From Lentimicrobiaceae bacterium (lineage in GTDB: Bacteria > Bacteroidota > Bacteroidia > Bacteroidales > F082): DNA of 64,000 nt. A model generated the notes under the pieces. That model did no database searches and was not told where the DNA came from. It saw only the letters and a list, made by a program, of their open reading frames with translations. The stretch is from the NCBI GenBank assembly GCA_015061315.1, contig SUWV01000004.1:62001-126000 (forward strand), written 5' to 3'. A program made the position numbers and the translations under genes. Within the stretch, counting starts at the first letter, position 1; the number at the start of each line of letters is the position of its first letter. Of the stretch, positions 51,551-59,545 are shown piece by piece.

Positions 51551-51858
51551 GTATAATATTCAATATAAAATGTCTTAAATGGTTCTACCGCTTCTGCCAT
51601 TGATTGGAACGTTCGTGCAAATCTATTGAATAATAATGCTTTTAATGTAAGCGGAATATTATTAAACGGCTCAAATGTTCTAAGTCCGTGACGTATATAT
51701 TCTTCAATATATATAGACAAGTCTTTGCTATCATTAGACATTTCATAGACCCAAGCTCTCTCATAAAACCAAAGCATTGATTTATTCTGTTCTTTGAAAT
51801 GGCAATCATCCTCGCCCTTATAATATCTGCAGAATTTCAAAAGTTCTTTCTTATCCAT
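51535..51858 (-). CDS. Small protein downstream of the ADP-ribosylglycohydrolase
   Basis: A 107-residue helical protein (CRYYKGEDDC, SMLWFYERAWVYEM, IEEYIRHGLRTFEPFNNIP). Its start overlaps the glycohydrolase stop by 8 nt, so the two are translationally coupled. It is the last gene of the leftward island. No family is recognised; an immunity or regulatory role beside the ADP-ribosylation genes is only a hypothesis. Confidence 0.65.
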   Translation of the reverse strand: MDKKELLKFCRYYKGEDDCHFKEQNKSMLWFYERAWVYEMSNDSKDLSIYIEEYIRHGLRTFEPFNNIPLTLKALLFNRFARTFQSMAEAVEPFKTFYIEYYTKKGG

Positions 51859-52624
51859 TTTGTTTCTTGTTTAAAGTTTGAAAAAAATTACCAATTACAA
51901 TGTTCATTGAATCTGGAAGATATTCAAGAGCTTTCTTATAGATGTTTCCAGGAATGCCCCATATCGCTTCGGCTATTGAACCGACAATCGCCCCGATTGT
52001 ATCACTGTCCCCTCCTACTGCAACAGCATAACGGATTGCTTCCTCAAAACTGTTTGCCTTGTTGATGATACCAAAGACAACTGGCATTGTGCCTTGACAC
52101 GTTTCATCGAAGCGGTTCTGCCCCAGCATAGGTTCTACCCAAGTCGGATAGTATTCAGTCATTGCCATAAGCATTGAGACCTTACCATACTTTCGAGCCA
52201 AGAAGATAGCCGTTGCTGTGGCAACTGCACCTTTGATACCCTCCGGGTGGTCGTGTGTTGGTAAAGCGGTCTTTTCTGCTTCCGCTTGTACCTCCTCCAG
52301 TGTATCGAACCACCAAGCAACGGGAGCCACACGCATTGCAGAACCATTGCCGAAAGAGTTGTAAGGCTGTGGATCGTCCGAAGCCACCCAGCGAGCGAAA
52401 GAACCACCGTAGCCACCCATAGGAAAACGATACATATTGCACCAACTATGCAGCCAGCCTTTGTAGTCTTTGTCTCCTTCTGTGAGTGCGTTTGCTATGG
52501 CTATCGTGCAAATGGTGTCGTCTGTAAAACTACACTCTGGGGTAAATAGTTCAAAATTATAATCATTTGTATTGTTAAACTCAAATCTTGAACCGATTAT
52601 GTCTCCTATTATTGCTCCTAACAT
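51851..52624 (-). CDS. ADP-ribosylglycohydrolase family protein
   Basis: A 257-residue protein from the ATG at 52624 (MLGAIIGDIIGSRFE), where the family normally begins; the in-frame extension to 52681 is atypical. Mg-binding motifs are FTDDT near the N-terminus and GGDSDT near the C-terminus, with TLPTHDHPEG-like LPTHDHPEGIKGA between. Enzymes of this DraG/ARH family remove ADP-ribose from arginine or other residues. It lies in the leftward island beside the MuF-ART gene, so it could reverse that enzyme's action in the lysogen. Confidence 0.9.
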   Translation of the reverse strand: MLGAIIGDIIGSRFEFNNTNDYNFELFTPECSFTDDTICTIAIANALTEGDKDYKGWLHSWCNMYRFPMGGYGGSFARWVASDDPQPYNSFGNGSAMRVAPVAWWFDTLEEVQAEAEKTALPTHDHPEGIKGAVATATAIFLARKYGKVSMLMAMTEYYPTWVEPMLGQNRFDETCQGTMPVVFGIINKANSFEEAIRYAVAVGGDSDTIGAIVGSIAEAIWGIPGNIYKKALEYLPDSMNIVIGNFFQTLNKKQNG

Positions 52625-52626
52625 TT

Positions 52627-52863
52627 TTACTCTTCCTCTCTTTTTTGTGATGCGATAAGTTCCCCTTCTCTTATCGTACATAATTTGTTAATGTATGGTT
52701 TCTCCTTAATGTTACCGATATTTCTTAATGAAGAATATGTAATACCTATTTCCTGAGCCGTAAATCTTTGAAATATGGCAGTCTTAGAACCGAAATAATA
52801 GTGTCTCTTGCCATCTATAGGATCTCTGAATTCAACGTGAATAACTTTTCTAATTTGTGCCAT
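52627..52863 (-). CDS. Small phage protein, possibly DNA-binding
   Basis: A 78-residue basic protein (FRDPIDGKRHYYFGSKTAIFQRF; EIGITYSSLRN) with a possible HTH in the second half. It ends 2 bp before the glycohydrolase start. A 12-bp inverted repeat with promoter-like arms lies 22 bp upstream. Confidence 0.6.
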   Translation of the reverse strand: MAQIRKVIHVEFRDPIDGKRHYYFGSKTAIFQRFTAQEIGITYSSLRNIGNIKEKPYINKLCTIREGELIASQKREEE

Positions 52864-52884
52864 GACTACTTTTTGTTACGACTA

Positions 52885-52923
52885 CAAAGATACGACAAAT
52901 ATTTAATAATCGTCGTATCTTTG
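52885..52923. promoter_or_regulatory. Inverted repeat with two outward -7 boxes
   Basis: CAAAGATACGAC (52885-52896) and GTCGTATCTTTG (52912-52923) are perfect inverses. Each arm ends in TATCTTTG on one strand, the Bacteroidetes -7 box. The left one points at the 78-residue gene; the right one points rightward, antisense to the next island gene. Confidence 0.6.
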
Positions 52924-52944
52924 TATATTTAGGTATTTTTTTAT

Positions 52945-53808
52945 TTATATTTCTATTCCCAATATTCTGCCGACAGCATATTTAGCGTTTTGGGTTAACT
53001 GTCTTTGCCATGCCTGATTCTTTGGAGACCATTTGAAAGCCGACTTTTTAAGTCTGTTTCTCATTTCCTCATCAGGTATTGTGTTAAAATATATCCTTAT
53101 TCGCTCATCAGAGTTGCTGATCTCGACAGTTCCACCTTCAAATGGTATTTCTTTGTCTTCACTCTGCGCCATCGCTGTATGACGTTTAATCGCTTCCTCC
53201 GTTGCTTTAATTCGCGCGAGATTATTGCTCAACTGAAATGTTTGAAAACCTTTTTTCTGGAATGAATACATAGGTTCCGCCATCGCTTCCGTTATCTGAT
53301 GCTGTACCAATCCTAACGCTTCTAATTCCTCGTATTGCTCAACATCTGACAGTTTAGTGTTTCTGACGATTTTATTTACCGATTTCATCATTTCCTGCAA
53401 TTCATTCAACTTATCGAGCTTGTTCTGCAGTCTCTCAACTTCTTCCCAACCGACTAATCTATGTTGTCGGTTCAGTCTCTTGATGACAGCGTCTCTCCAA
53501 CTTGAGAGACGCTCTAATGCGGAACGCTCATAATTATTCATCTTCTCGTGTCTGCGTGTATTGAAATTGGCAGGTCCGGTTATCATTACAGAGAATGTCC
53601 GACTAAGAGCACGTAACCAATCGCAATATTTTTCTATGTATCTTTTCTCGTACTCCTCGTGGAATTGTTCAGGTATCTTCTGAAGAAATTCGTTCAATTC
53701 ATATTCAAGGTCTTTCATCAACCCCTCTCCAAATCTTTCAGGGTCAAAACTTATGTTTCTGCCTGCTCTATAGGCAAGTTCTTTGATAGCTAAAACTGAT
53801 GTTCTCAT
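52945..53808 (-). CDS. Phage protein with C-terminal DUF3560-like domain
   Basis: A 287-residue protein. The helical N-terminal part (EYEKRYIEKYCDWLRALSR) and coiled centre (LQNKLDKLNELQEMMK) lead to a C-terminal domain of about 60 residues: RIRIYFNTIPDEEMRN, FKWSPKNQAWQRQLTQNA. That ending is typical of DUF3560-like and polyvalent mobile-element proteins, often linked to antirestriction or DNA transfer. Function is not established. It belongs to the leftward island. Confidence 0.7.
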   Translation of the reverse strand: MRTSVLAIKELAYRAGRNISFDPERFGEGLMKDLEYELNEFLQKIPEQFHEEYEKRYIEKYCDWLRALSRTFSVMITGPANFNTRRHEKMNNYERSALERLSSWRDAVIKRLNRQHRLVGWEEVERLQNKLDKLNELQEMMKSVNKIVRNTKLSDVEQYEELEALGLVQHQITEAMAEPMYSFQKKGFQTFQLSNNLARIKATEEAIKRHTAMAQSEDKEIPFEGGTVEISNSDERIRIYFNTIPDEEMRNRLKKSAFKWSPKNQAWQRQLTQNAKYAVGRILGIEI

Positions 53809-53846
53809 ATTGTATTGCGTTTTAATGTTTATAATTTAGCCCATAA

Positions 53847-53999
53847 TTAATCTATTTTTTTGATGTCATACCATTCTATGTCTGGTTCATTCAAACCGTA
53901 ATGTTTAATCAATTGCGCTTCATCGACATCACCAATATACTCTGATACGATGATATTACTTCTACCTATCTCTTTCATTGTTATTTTATACCTTGCCAT
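53847..53999 (-). CDS. Small phage protein
   Basis: A 50-residue protein (MARYKITMKEIGRSN, DVDEAQLIKHYGLN, DIEWYDIKKID), acidic at its end. It lies in the leftward island 38 bp before the DUF3560-like gene. No family recognised. Confidence 0.6.
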   Translation of the reverse strand: MARYKITMKEIGRSNIIVSEYIGDVDEAQLIKHYGLNEPDIEWYDIKKID

Positions 54000-54082
54000 A
54001 ATCAAAAATTTGCTTTTAATTTTAATTAATCTCTCTTTTCAGGAAATCTTCTTAATGTTTTCATATCTGTATTATTTTTAAA

Positions 54083-54457
54083 TTACCATTCATCATCATC
54101 AAACTCATCCCAAACATCATCGTATTCATAAGTTTCAAAACCTTGATCTGGATCTGATACTGGAGCCTTACCACACATGTATTCTCCACTTTCCGTTATT
54201 GAGGGGTGCAAACAATTCGGATTATCTCCATAGGGCGAATTTTCAAAGGCAAGTTGTATCCCTGCATATCTGTCTGAGCCAAGACCATTCATTTCAGCCA
54301 GCAATTCATAGTAATCCTTTCCTCCAAACACACCATATCCTTCATAACAATGTTCAACATATTTGTGTCCGTTATTATCTGTCATAATAACCTTGTACTC
54401 TTCACCATTCACAATACGGTGATTTGTGTCTTGTGTAAACCAGCTAAATTGTCCCAT
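54083..54457 (-). CDS. Conserved phage protein of unknown function
   Basis: A 124-residue protein beginning MGQFSWFTQDTN, a start I associate with a protein family widespread on Bacteroidetes phages and conjugative elements. It continues with YKVIMTDNNGHKYVEH, GVFGGKDYYELLAEMN and an acidic tail (DVWDEFDDDEW), which could mimic DNA. Function unknown. Confidence 0.7.
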   Translation of the reverse strand: MGQFSWFTQDTNHRIVNGEEYKVIMTDNNGHKYVEHCYEGYGVFGGKDYYELLAEMNGLGSDRYAGIQLAFENSPYGDNPNCLHPSITESGEYMCGKAPVSDPDQGFETYEYDDVWDEFDDDEW

Positions 54458-54464
54458 AACTATA

Positions 54465-54845
54465 TTATTTAAGGTTCATACTTATGTAATCCATGTCTTC
54501 ATCCCAGAGTGGCAAAGCCATCTTTATTTTGCGAAGAGTTACCTCCCTTTGCCCTACCATTCTAATAGCTTGTTTGTAGAAATCAGGATCTTTGTAAGTA
54601 CAAGCCTTTCCGATAAGGAAATCTACAAGGTCTGATATTTCAATATTTTTCTCTTCTAAACCGAGTTTAAAATTGACTGCCACTGCATGAACTTCTCTCA
54701 TTATTGAGCTTGCTCCGTGCTTCTTAAAGTCCTTGCAGAACTCGTCTTTATCCAATGCTGTGTTCATATACAAAGCGTGTATGTAGTTAAACTCTTCTTG
54801 TGTTGGCGTTAACCCTGTTCTGTCTTTAAATTCTTGTTGTGTCAT
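54465..54845 (-). CDS. Phage protein, first gene of the leftward island
   Basis: A 126-residue helical protein (FKDRTGLTPTQEEFNYIHALY; EISDLVDFLIGKA; VGQREVTLRKIKMAL). It directly follows a well-formed leftward promoter. No family recognised. Confidence 0.65.
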   Translation of the reverse strand: MTQQEFKDRTGLTPTQEEFNYIHALYMNTALDKDEFCKDFKKHGASSIMREVHAVAVNFKLGLEEKNIEISDLVDFLIGKACTYKDPDFYKQAIRMVGQREVTLRKIKMALPLWDEDMDYISMNLK

Positions 54846-54879
54846 TTCTGTGCTTATTAAATGTTAATTAATTTCACTG

Positions 54880-54910
54880 CAAAAGTATGACATTTATTTA
54901 ACATACACAA
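54880..54910 (-). promoter_or_regulatory. Leftward promoter of the island
   Basis: On the minus strand TTG (54908-54910), a 20-bp spacer and TACTTTTG (54880-54887), 35 bp before the ATG at 54845. Confidence 0.7.
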
Positions 54911-55027
54911 GAAAAATAATACAAATATTTAACAAATGCAATTTATAATATCTTAATTCATTGTCTATCACTTTATTATTTTACAAAAAAAATATGCGCT
55001 TAATAGGCACTATGATATTTTATTTTA

Positions 55028-55035
55028 TATTTTTG
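55028..55035 (+). promoter_or_regulatory. Predicted -7 box before the scaffold gene
   Basis: TATTTTTG, 31 bp before the ATG at 55067. A new rightward start is needed here because the leftward island separates these genes from the upstream late genes. Confidence 0.5.
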
Positions 55036-55066
55036 CTAAATAATTTCTAAAAAAGCATTTTCAAAA

Positions 55067-55654
55067 ATGATCAAGAAACTTTTAACAGTATTACAAGCCA
55101 AATGCAAAGATTTTGGATTGTCGGAGAAAGCCATCGAGGACTTGGCAACGTCAGGTAGCGAGGGCTTAACAGATGAAACCTCTGATGAGGACATCGAGAA
55201 AAAGGCGGATTCGTTGGTGCCATTCGCAAAGCTGATGCAAGCGGAGGTAACACGCAAGGCGCAAAACAAAAAGCCAGTGGAGAAACCTGCAGAAGCTCCA
55301 AAAGGCGGAAACAGCGAGGAAGAACCCGAATGGTTCAAGACTTACAAAGCAGAGCAGGAAAAGCAGTTGAAGGAGTTGAAAGACGAGAACGCTGTAATGA
55401 AGCTCGAAAAGAGTAAGGCTGAACGTGGTGCTGCCATTGCTGCAAAGGCAAAGGAACTGGGTATCCCCGATTTCCTTATGAAGCATATATCACTTGCTGA
55501 TGATGCGGATATCGAAAAGGAATTGACGGAGTATAAACAGGAACTTGTCACCAACAGTTTGATGCCTGCTGATAAAGCGGACATCATATCATCGTCTGAC
55601 GAAGCAGCTAAGGACGACGCCAAACGATGGGCGAACCAGCTGCCTGATTATTAA
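55067..55654 (+). CDS. Scaffold-like capsid assembly protein
   Basis: A 195-residue protein, helical and charged. An N-terminal domain (LTVLQAKCKDFGLSEKAIEDL) leads to a Pro/Glu linker (about 85-105), a coiled coil (QLKELKDENAVMKLEKSKAE) and a C-terminal basic/acidic tail. Position before decoration-like and capsid genes and composition suggest a scaffolding protein. Sequence identity cannot prove it. Confidence 0.65.
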   Translation: MIKKLLTVLQAKCKDFGLSEKAIEDLATSGSEGLTDETSDEDIEKKADSLVPFAKLMQAEVTRKAQNKKPVEKPAEAPKGGNSEEEPEWFKTYKAEQEKQLKELKDENAVMKLEKSKAERGAAIAAKAKELGIPDFLMKHISLADDADIEKELTEYKQELVTNSLMPADKADIISSSDEAAKDDAKRWANQLPDY

Positions 55655-55672
55655 CCTAAAAATTAAAAAGAA

Positions 55673-56305
55673 ATGGCAATCGATTTCAAAAAAACGACCT
55701 ATCCAGGTTCGATGGATCCATTTTGGCGAAAAGAAGCTAAGATTCTTCCTGGTGGTTTCAAATTGAAGCAAACCACATTCAGCGCCGGCGATGTCATTCG
55801 TAAAGGTTCTTTCGTTTATGCAGACATCGATAAGATGGAAGCCGCTATCATCAAGATCGGAATGGTTCTCGATGGTGGCACAACAACCAAACCTCGTGTG
55901 AGCAAAAAGAACTGTTTCTGTATCGGAGATACGGTAATGAAGTTGGGCGTTTCCACATCTTCACCATCAATATCCGCTATTGATCGTTCAAATCCAGATT
56001 ATGATGTTCTTACATTATCTACGGCTATCTCAGGCCTATCAGAAGGAGATTTTCTCCAAGAAGCAACTCCGTATCAAGCATCTGCCGGCGAGACGACACC
56101 AGCAGTGGATGCATCTCCGAAGTATGTAGCCAATGCTGCGTTGGGTGCAGATCTCGAAATCAAGAATAGCGGACTTCCGACAATAGATGCGGCTTACGAT
56201 GCAATTCTGTTGAAGTCTGTTATCACTCCTTTCCCAGCCGAATGGCTTGTTAGCGATGGATTCTGCCTTAAAGCTAATCCTAACATTATCATTATTAACC
56301 AGTAA
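55673..56305 (+). CDS. Head decoration-like virion protein
   Basis: A 210-residue beta-rich protein (FKLKQTTFSAGDVIRKGSFVYA; GDTVMKLGVSTSS; LVSDGFCLKANPNIIII). Directly upstream of the capsid gene, the GDVIRKGSFV stretch resembles decoration proteins. The function is inferred from position. Confidence 0.6.
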   Translation: MAIDFKKTTYPGSMDPFWRKEAKILPGGFKLKQTTFSAGDVIRKGSFVYADIDKMEAAIIKIGMVLDGGTTTKPRVSKKNCFCIGDTVMKLGVSTSSPSISAIDRSNPDYDVLTLSTAISGLSEGDFLQEATPYQASAGETTPAVDASPKYVANAALGADLEIKNSGLPTIDAAYDAILLKSVITPFPAEWLVSDGFCLKANPNIIIINQ

Positions 56306-56319
56306 ATCACTAATCAGTT

Positions 56320-57429
56320 ATGCCAAATCCAGTATTATTAAGTTCAATGTTCGGTGAACTGACCAAAAACGTACAGGCTCGCATAGATGCAGGTTCTGAA
56401 CTTAAAAAACGCATCTTCGACAATGTGATTTACCGCAACTACATGCCATGGGATATGCCTACTGTAGGTCTCGATTTCGAGGAACTCATGGGTAGATACA
56501 ACATCACGGTAGCGGCAGCCACCATAGGAGAAAACTCCAAAGAGCCTATCTTAGGGTCCTACGGTCTCGAAACCGTTAAGGAACGTGTGTTGAACCATGC
56601 GGTAACACTCCCAATGTCTGTACAAGATTACCGCAAAATCTTACAGTTACTCGACAGCAAATCCATTTCTGACGAGCAGAAGAAAAAGCAGCTCGTTGAC
56701 TTGATGTGGGGCGGTGTCCAGAGAGTAGTCAACGGCGTTGAAGCCAAGTTAGATATGATCTTCTTAGGATCACTCTCTAATCTCTGCAAATACACCCTTG
56801 ATGCGACCAACAATCCAGAAGGCGGTGTCAGAGGCGAAATAAACTTCAATATGCCAGAAACTAACATCGCAACTTCTAAAACACTATGGACAGAAGCTAA
56901 CATAGAGACTGTTGACTGTATGGAAGACATTCAGGCAATGCTTGACGCTGCGGAAGATAGAACTGTATTGAAAAAGATTCTTCTGTCACCTTCAAAGGCA
57001 GCATACATGTGTCGCTCCAAGAAGATGAGACAAATGATTTGGGGTACTGACAAATCCTCTAAAATCGTTCAATTGAAAGATATTAACGATTACATGGAAA
57101 GTAACGGTTATCCAACCTTTGAGAAAATCAGACGTCAATGTATGATTCAGAACGGAAACAAGCTCACACCTCACACTCCATGGAACGCCAAAAACATCGT
57201 TTTCATTCCAGACGGAAATCTCGGCATCGTCAAAAACGCATACGCAAATAATGAGTTGAAGCCTGAAAAAGATGTGGCCTATAGCAATTACGGTCGTATC
57301 CGTGTGTCTCAGTGGCACGTTGGCGAGACCAAGGGTGCTAATCAAGGCGAATTTACAAAGGCGGAAGTCCTTGCATTGCCAGTTATTACCGAAGTGAACA
57401 GTATTTACACTCTCAAAACCGAAGAATAA
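56320..57429 (+). CDS. Major capsid protein
   Basis: A 369-residue protein in the position of the major capsid protein, 14 bp after the decoration-like gene and just before connector genes. RYNITVAAATIGENSKEPILGSYG, cut by turns, and the C-terminal GRIRVSQWHVGETKG plus VLALPVITEV look like the N-arm/E-loop and P-domain of an HK97-type fold, but the assignment is mostly positional. Confidence 0.75.
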   Translation: MPNPVLLSSMFGELTKNVQARIDAGSELKKRIFDNVIYRNYMPWDMPTVGLDFEELMGRYNITVAAATIGENSKEPILGSYGLETVKERVLNHAVTLPMSVQDYRKILQLLDSKSISDEQKKKQLVDLMWGGVQRVVNGVEAKLDMIFLGSLSNLCKYTLDATNNPEGGVRGEINFNMPETNIATSKTLWTEANIETVDCMEDIQAMLDAAEDRTVLKKILLSPSKAAYMCRSKKMRQMIWGTDKSSKIVQLKDINDYMESNGYPTFEKIRRQCMIQNGNKLTPHTPWNAKNIVFIPDGNLGIVKNAYANNELKPEKDVAYSNYGRIRVSQWHVGETKGANQGEFTKAEVLALPVITEVNSIYTLKTEE

Positions 57430-57765
57430 ATGGTTATGACTAATTTGGAAGCGTTGAAAGCCCAATGCAAGCTAATTTGCAACACTTGTTACGTTGATAA
57501 CGATGTGGCTCTTTTATCATTATTCAATGCAGGGATTGACGCAACTGCAGAAGCAACTGCCAACAATCCTGACATCATCAGTACAGCAATCCTAATTGTA
57601 AAAGGTTGGGTGGAAACAAGTCGCTCAGAAAGCGGCATATCAGTATCTGTAGATATAGATAATGTTAAAAAAAGTATCATGTTTTGGTGTAACAAGGCAG
57701 GTCTTAACGCTTCCGAATATGTTGATGATATTGTTGTTATTGATAACGGCTCAAATTTGTGGTAA
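57430..57765 (+). CDS. Head-tail connector protein (gp6-like)
   Basis: A 111-residue helical protein (LEALKAQCKLICNTCYVDNDVALLSL) with the size and pattern of HK97 gp6-like connectors. The start may be 57430 or the ATG at 57436. It lies right after the capsid gene and 1 bp before the next. Confidence 0.75.
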   Translation: MVMTNLEALKAQCKLICNTCYVDNDVALLSLFNAGIDATAEATANNPDIISTAILIVKGWVETSRSESGISVSVDIDNVKKSIMFWCNKAGLNASEYVDDIVVIDNGSNLW

Positions 57766-57766
57766 G

Positions 57767-58075
57767 ATGAGAACTAACGGAATATTAAGGTATCAAATCA
57801 TTTCAGAAACAGGATTTAATGATGATGGGGAACCTATCGCATCAGATTCTTGGAGTGAAGAGATTCCTTGCTCAATTAAAACTGTCACAAATAATTCAAA
57901 AGGAAGATATGAGGATGGAAAGTTTAACCAGGCATCATACGAGATATTGGTTGAAAACATTCCTATTTATATCAGACGAATAAAATTAGAACGTGGCGGA
58001 ATCGCATTGGGCGAATATCCCGTACAAGGTTTACCGACTCCTACGACAATGGGACGTGTTAAAATCATAGTGTGA
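57767..58075 (+). CDS. Head-closure-like protein
   Basis: A 102-residue beta-rich protein (RYQIISETGFNDDGEPI; SWSEEIPCSIKTVT; VENIPIYIRRIKLERGG; MGRVKIIV) with the layout of head-closure proteins. The ATG at 57767 is chosen because the longer in-frame start at 57662 overlaps the connector by 100 nt. Its TGA overlaps the next ATG. Confidence 0.65.
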   Translation: MRTNGILRYQIISETGFNDDGEPIASDSWSEEIPCSIKTVTNNSKGRYEDGKFNQASYEILVENIPIYIRRIKLERGGIALGEYPVQGLPTPTTMGRVKIIV

Positions 58076-58524
58076 TGCCCGGCAAGATGATTACACCTAT
58101 CAAAGTCATTGGAGACCATATCAAGGCAAGCGTAGAAGCCAAAATGAGGGACATTGTTAACACTTTCTGCTATGTTGGCGAACAGTGTATTATCGAAGCC
58201 CGCAACAACGGCGACTACACAGACCAGACAGGTAACCTAAGAAGTTCAATTGGATACGCAGTAATATGGAACGGTAAGGTCATACAAAAAGAGCTCGCCG
58301 ATAAAGTCAAAAAAGGCGATGAAGGCGTCTCTAATGGCGAGGAATTTCTATCGAAACGAATCGCCAAGGCTCAGAAGAAAGGCATCGTCCTCATAGTGAC
58401 AGCAGGCATGAACTATGCCGAATATGTGGAAGCCAAAGGTTACAACGTACTTTCATCAGCCGAGCTAAAAGCTGGACCGCTAATCAAAAGCATATTAACA
58501 CAAATAGGATTTAAAGTGAAGTGA
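58075..58524 (+). CDS. HK97 gp10-like tail component
   Basis: A 149-residue protein from the ATG at 58075. IEARNNGDYTDQTGNLRSSIGYAVIWNG (interrupted by a turn) and TAGMNYAEYVEAKGYNVL are the conserved blocks of the HK97-gp10 family, which joins head and tail. An overlapping TGATG couples it to its neighbours. Confidence 0.85.
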   Translation: MPGKMITPIKVIGDHIKASVEAKMRDIVNTFCYVGEQCIIEARNNGDYTDQTGNLRSSIGYAVIWNGKVIQKELADKVKKGDEGVSNGEEFLSKRIAKAQKKGIVLIVTAGMNYAEYVEAKGYNVLSSAELKAGPLIKSILTQIGFKVK

Positions 58525-58934
58525 TGGAAAAGACCGAAAAGCAAATCGAAAAGGATGTATTTCGCATTGTTAAGGATAGCGAATTAAAGAATGTCATCGG
58601 CGGCAGTTTCTATCGTGCAGGTATGAGACCAAAAAACGCAATGACAGAGGACGTAGTTGTTAAGTTCTTGACAGGGATTGACGGCCAAGAGCAATCCGGC
58701 ATTGTCCTCATCCATATTTATGTTTCAGACATTCCAGCATCCAATGATGGCGAATTGGTTGAAAACATCACACGCATTGATAATCTCGAGAAGTTATTGA
58801 ACAATATTATGTCGGATATAGAAAACGACGAATATCTATTTGTAAAAGATGGAACACCTAAAAGTTTTCCAGTTGAAGGCATAGCACAGCATTACATCAA
58901 TTTGCGATTACATTATAGACGTAAAACATTTTAA
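58524..58934 (+). CDS. Tail completion-like protein
   Basis: A 136-residue protein from the ATG at 58524 (MEKTEKQIEKDVFRIV). Alternating strands (DVVVKFLTG; SGIVLIHIYVSD; HYINLRLHYRRKTF) fit tail-terminator proteins. Position between gp10-like and tail tube genes supports this. Confidence 0.65.
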   Translation: MEKTEKQIEKDVFRIVKDSELKNVIGGSFYRAGMRPKNAMTEDVVVKFLTGIDGQEQSGIVLIHIYVSDIPASNDGELVENITRIDNLEKLLNNIMSDIENDEYLFVKDGTPKSFPVEGIAQHYINLRLHYRRKTF

Positions 58935-58945
58935 AATTATTAACT

Positions 58946-59440
58946 ATGGCAAAGAAAACAATGTCTTGGTCCACATGCGAGATAGAAATTGGCAAGACTG
59001 GAGAAAATGACGTTATGGCGACTTCATTAAAATCTGTAGGTGTAATAAAAGACAAATCATCTACACTTGAAGCGTCAGAAGGTGAAACACTCGAAGCCAA
59101 GGCGACAGGAGGAGTGCTTGTCGCTAAAGAAGTCTCAGAGGGAGGTTACCAGCTCAAGACAAGAGTAATCGAACCTACCGAAGATTTACTCACAGAGCTT
59201 GGTTTGGGTGCAACATCAGATGGAGATTTCAATGTCAAGACACACGTCGTTGAAGGAGACTTCTCAGTCAAACTCACGCCAAAGAATGTCGGTGGCAAAG
59301 GAATAAAAGCTCCTAAATGTAGCGTCACATACGCGCCAGGTTGGAGTGAAGAAGAAGGTGCTTACGCTGATCTCACATTTGACATTCTCAAAGGAGAAGG
59401 AGATTATTGGTACAGCATATTCACAAAAACTGCATCCTGA
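58946..59440 (+). CDS. Major tail tube-like protein
   Basis: A 164-residue beta-rich protein: STCEIEIGKTGENDVMA, LEASEGETLEAKATGG, QLKTRVIEP and YADLTFDILKGEG. Length and position before the tail chaperones suit a tail tube subunit. Sequence recognition is moderate. Confidence 0.7.
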   Translation: MAKKTMSWSTCEIEIGKTGENDVMATSLKSVGVIKDKSSTLEASEGETLEAKATGGVLVAKEVSEGGYQLKTRVIEPTEDLLTELGLGATSDGDFNVKTHVVEGDFSVKLTPKNVGGKGIKAPKCSVTYAPGWSEEEGAYADLTFDILKGEGDYWYSIFTKTAS

Positions 59441-59449
59441 TAAAAACTA

Positions 59450-59524
59450 CCCTGCATAGCTCAATGGCGAGAGCATTTTCGTGAGCTCACGAAAAAGATA
59501 CGGGTTCGACTCCCGTTGCAGGCC
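59450..59524 (+). ncRNA. tRNA-like gene with a palindromic anticodon arm
   Basis: 75 nt with a nearly complete cloverleaf. The acceptor CCCTGCA faces TGCAGGC (6 of 7 pairs; 1-72 is C-C), the D-arm is GCTC-AATGGCGA-GAGC and the T-arm is ACGGG-TTCGACT-CCCGT. The anticodon position instead holds TTTTCGTGAGCTCACGAAAA (59476-59495), a perfect palindrome with no normal 7-nt loop or T33. It lies in the 105-bp gap between tail tube and chaperone genes. Confidence 0.6.
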
Positions 59525-59545
59525 TATCATTTTAAAATAATCATT

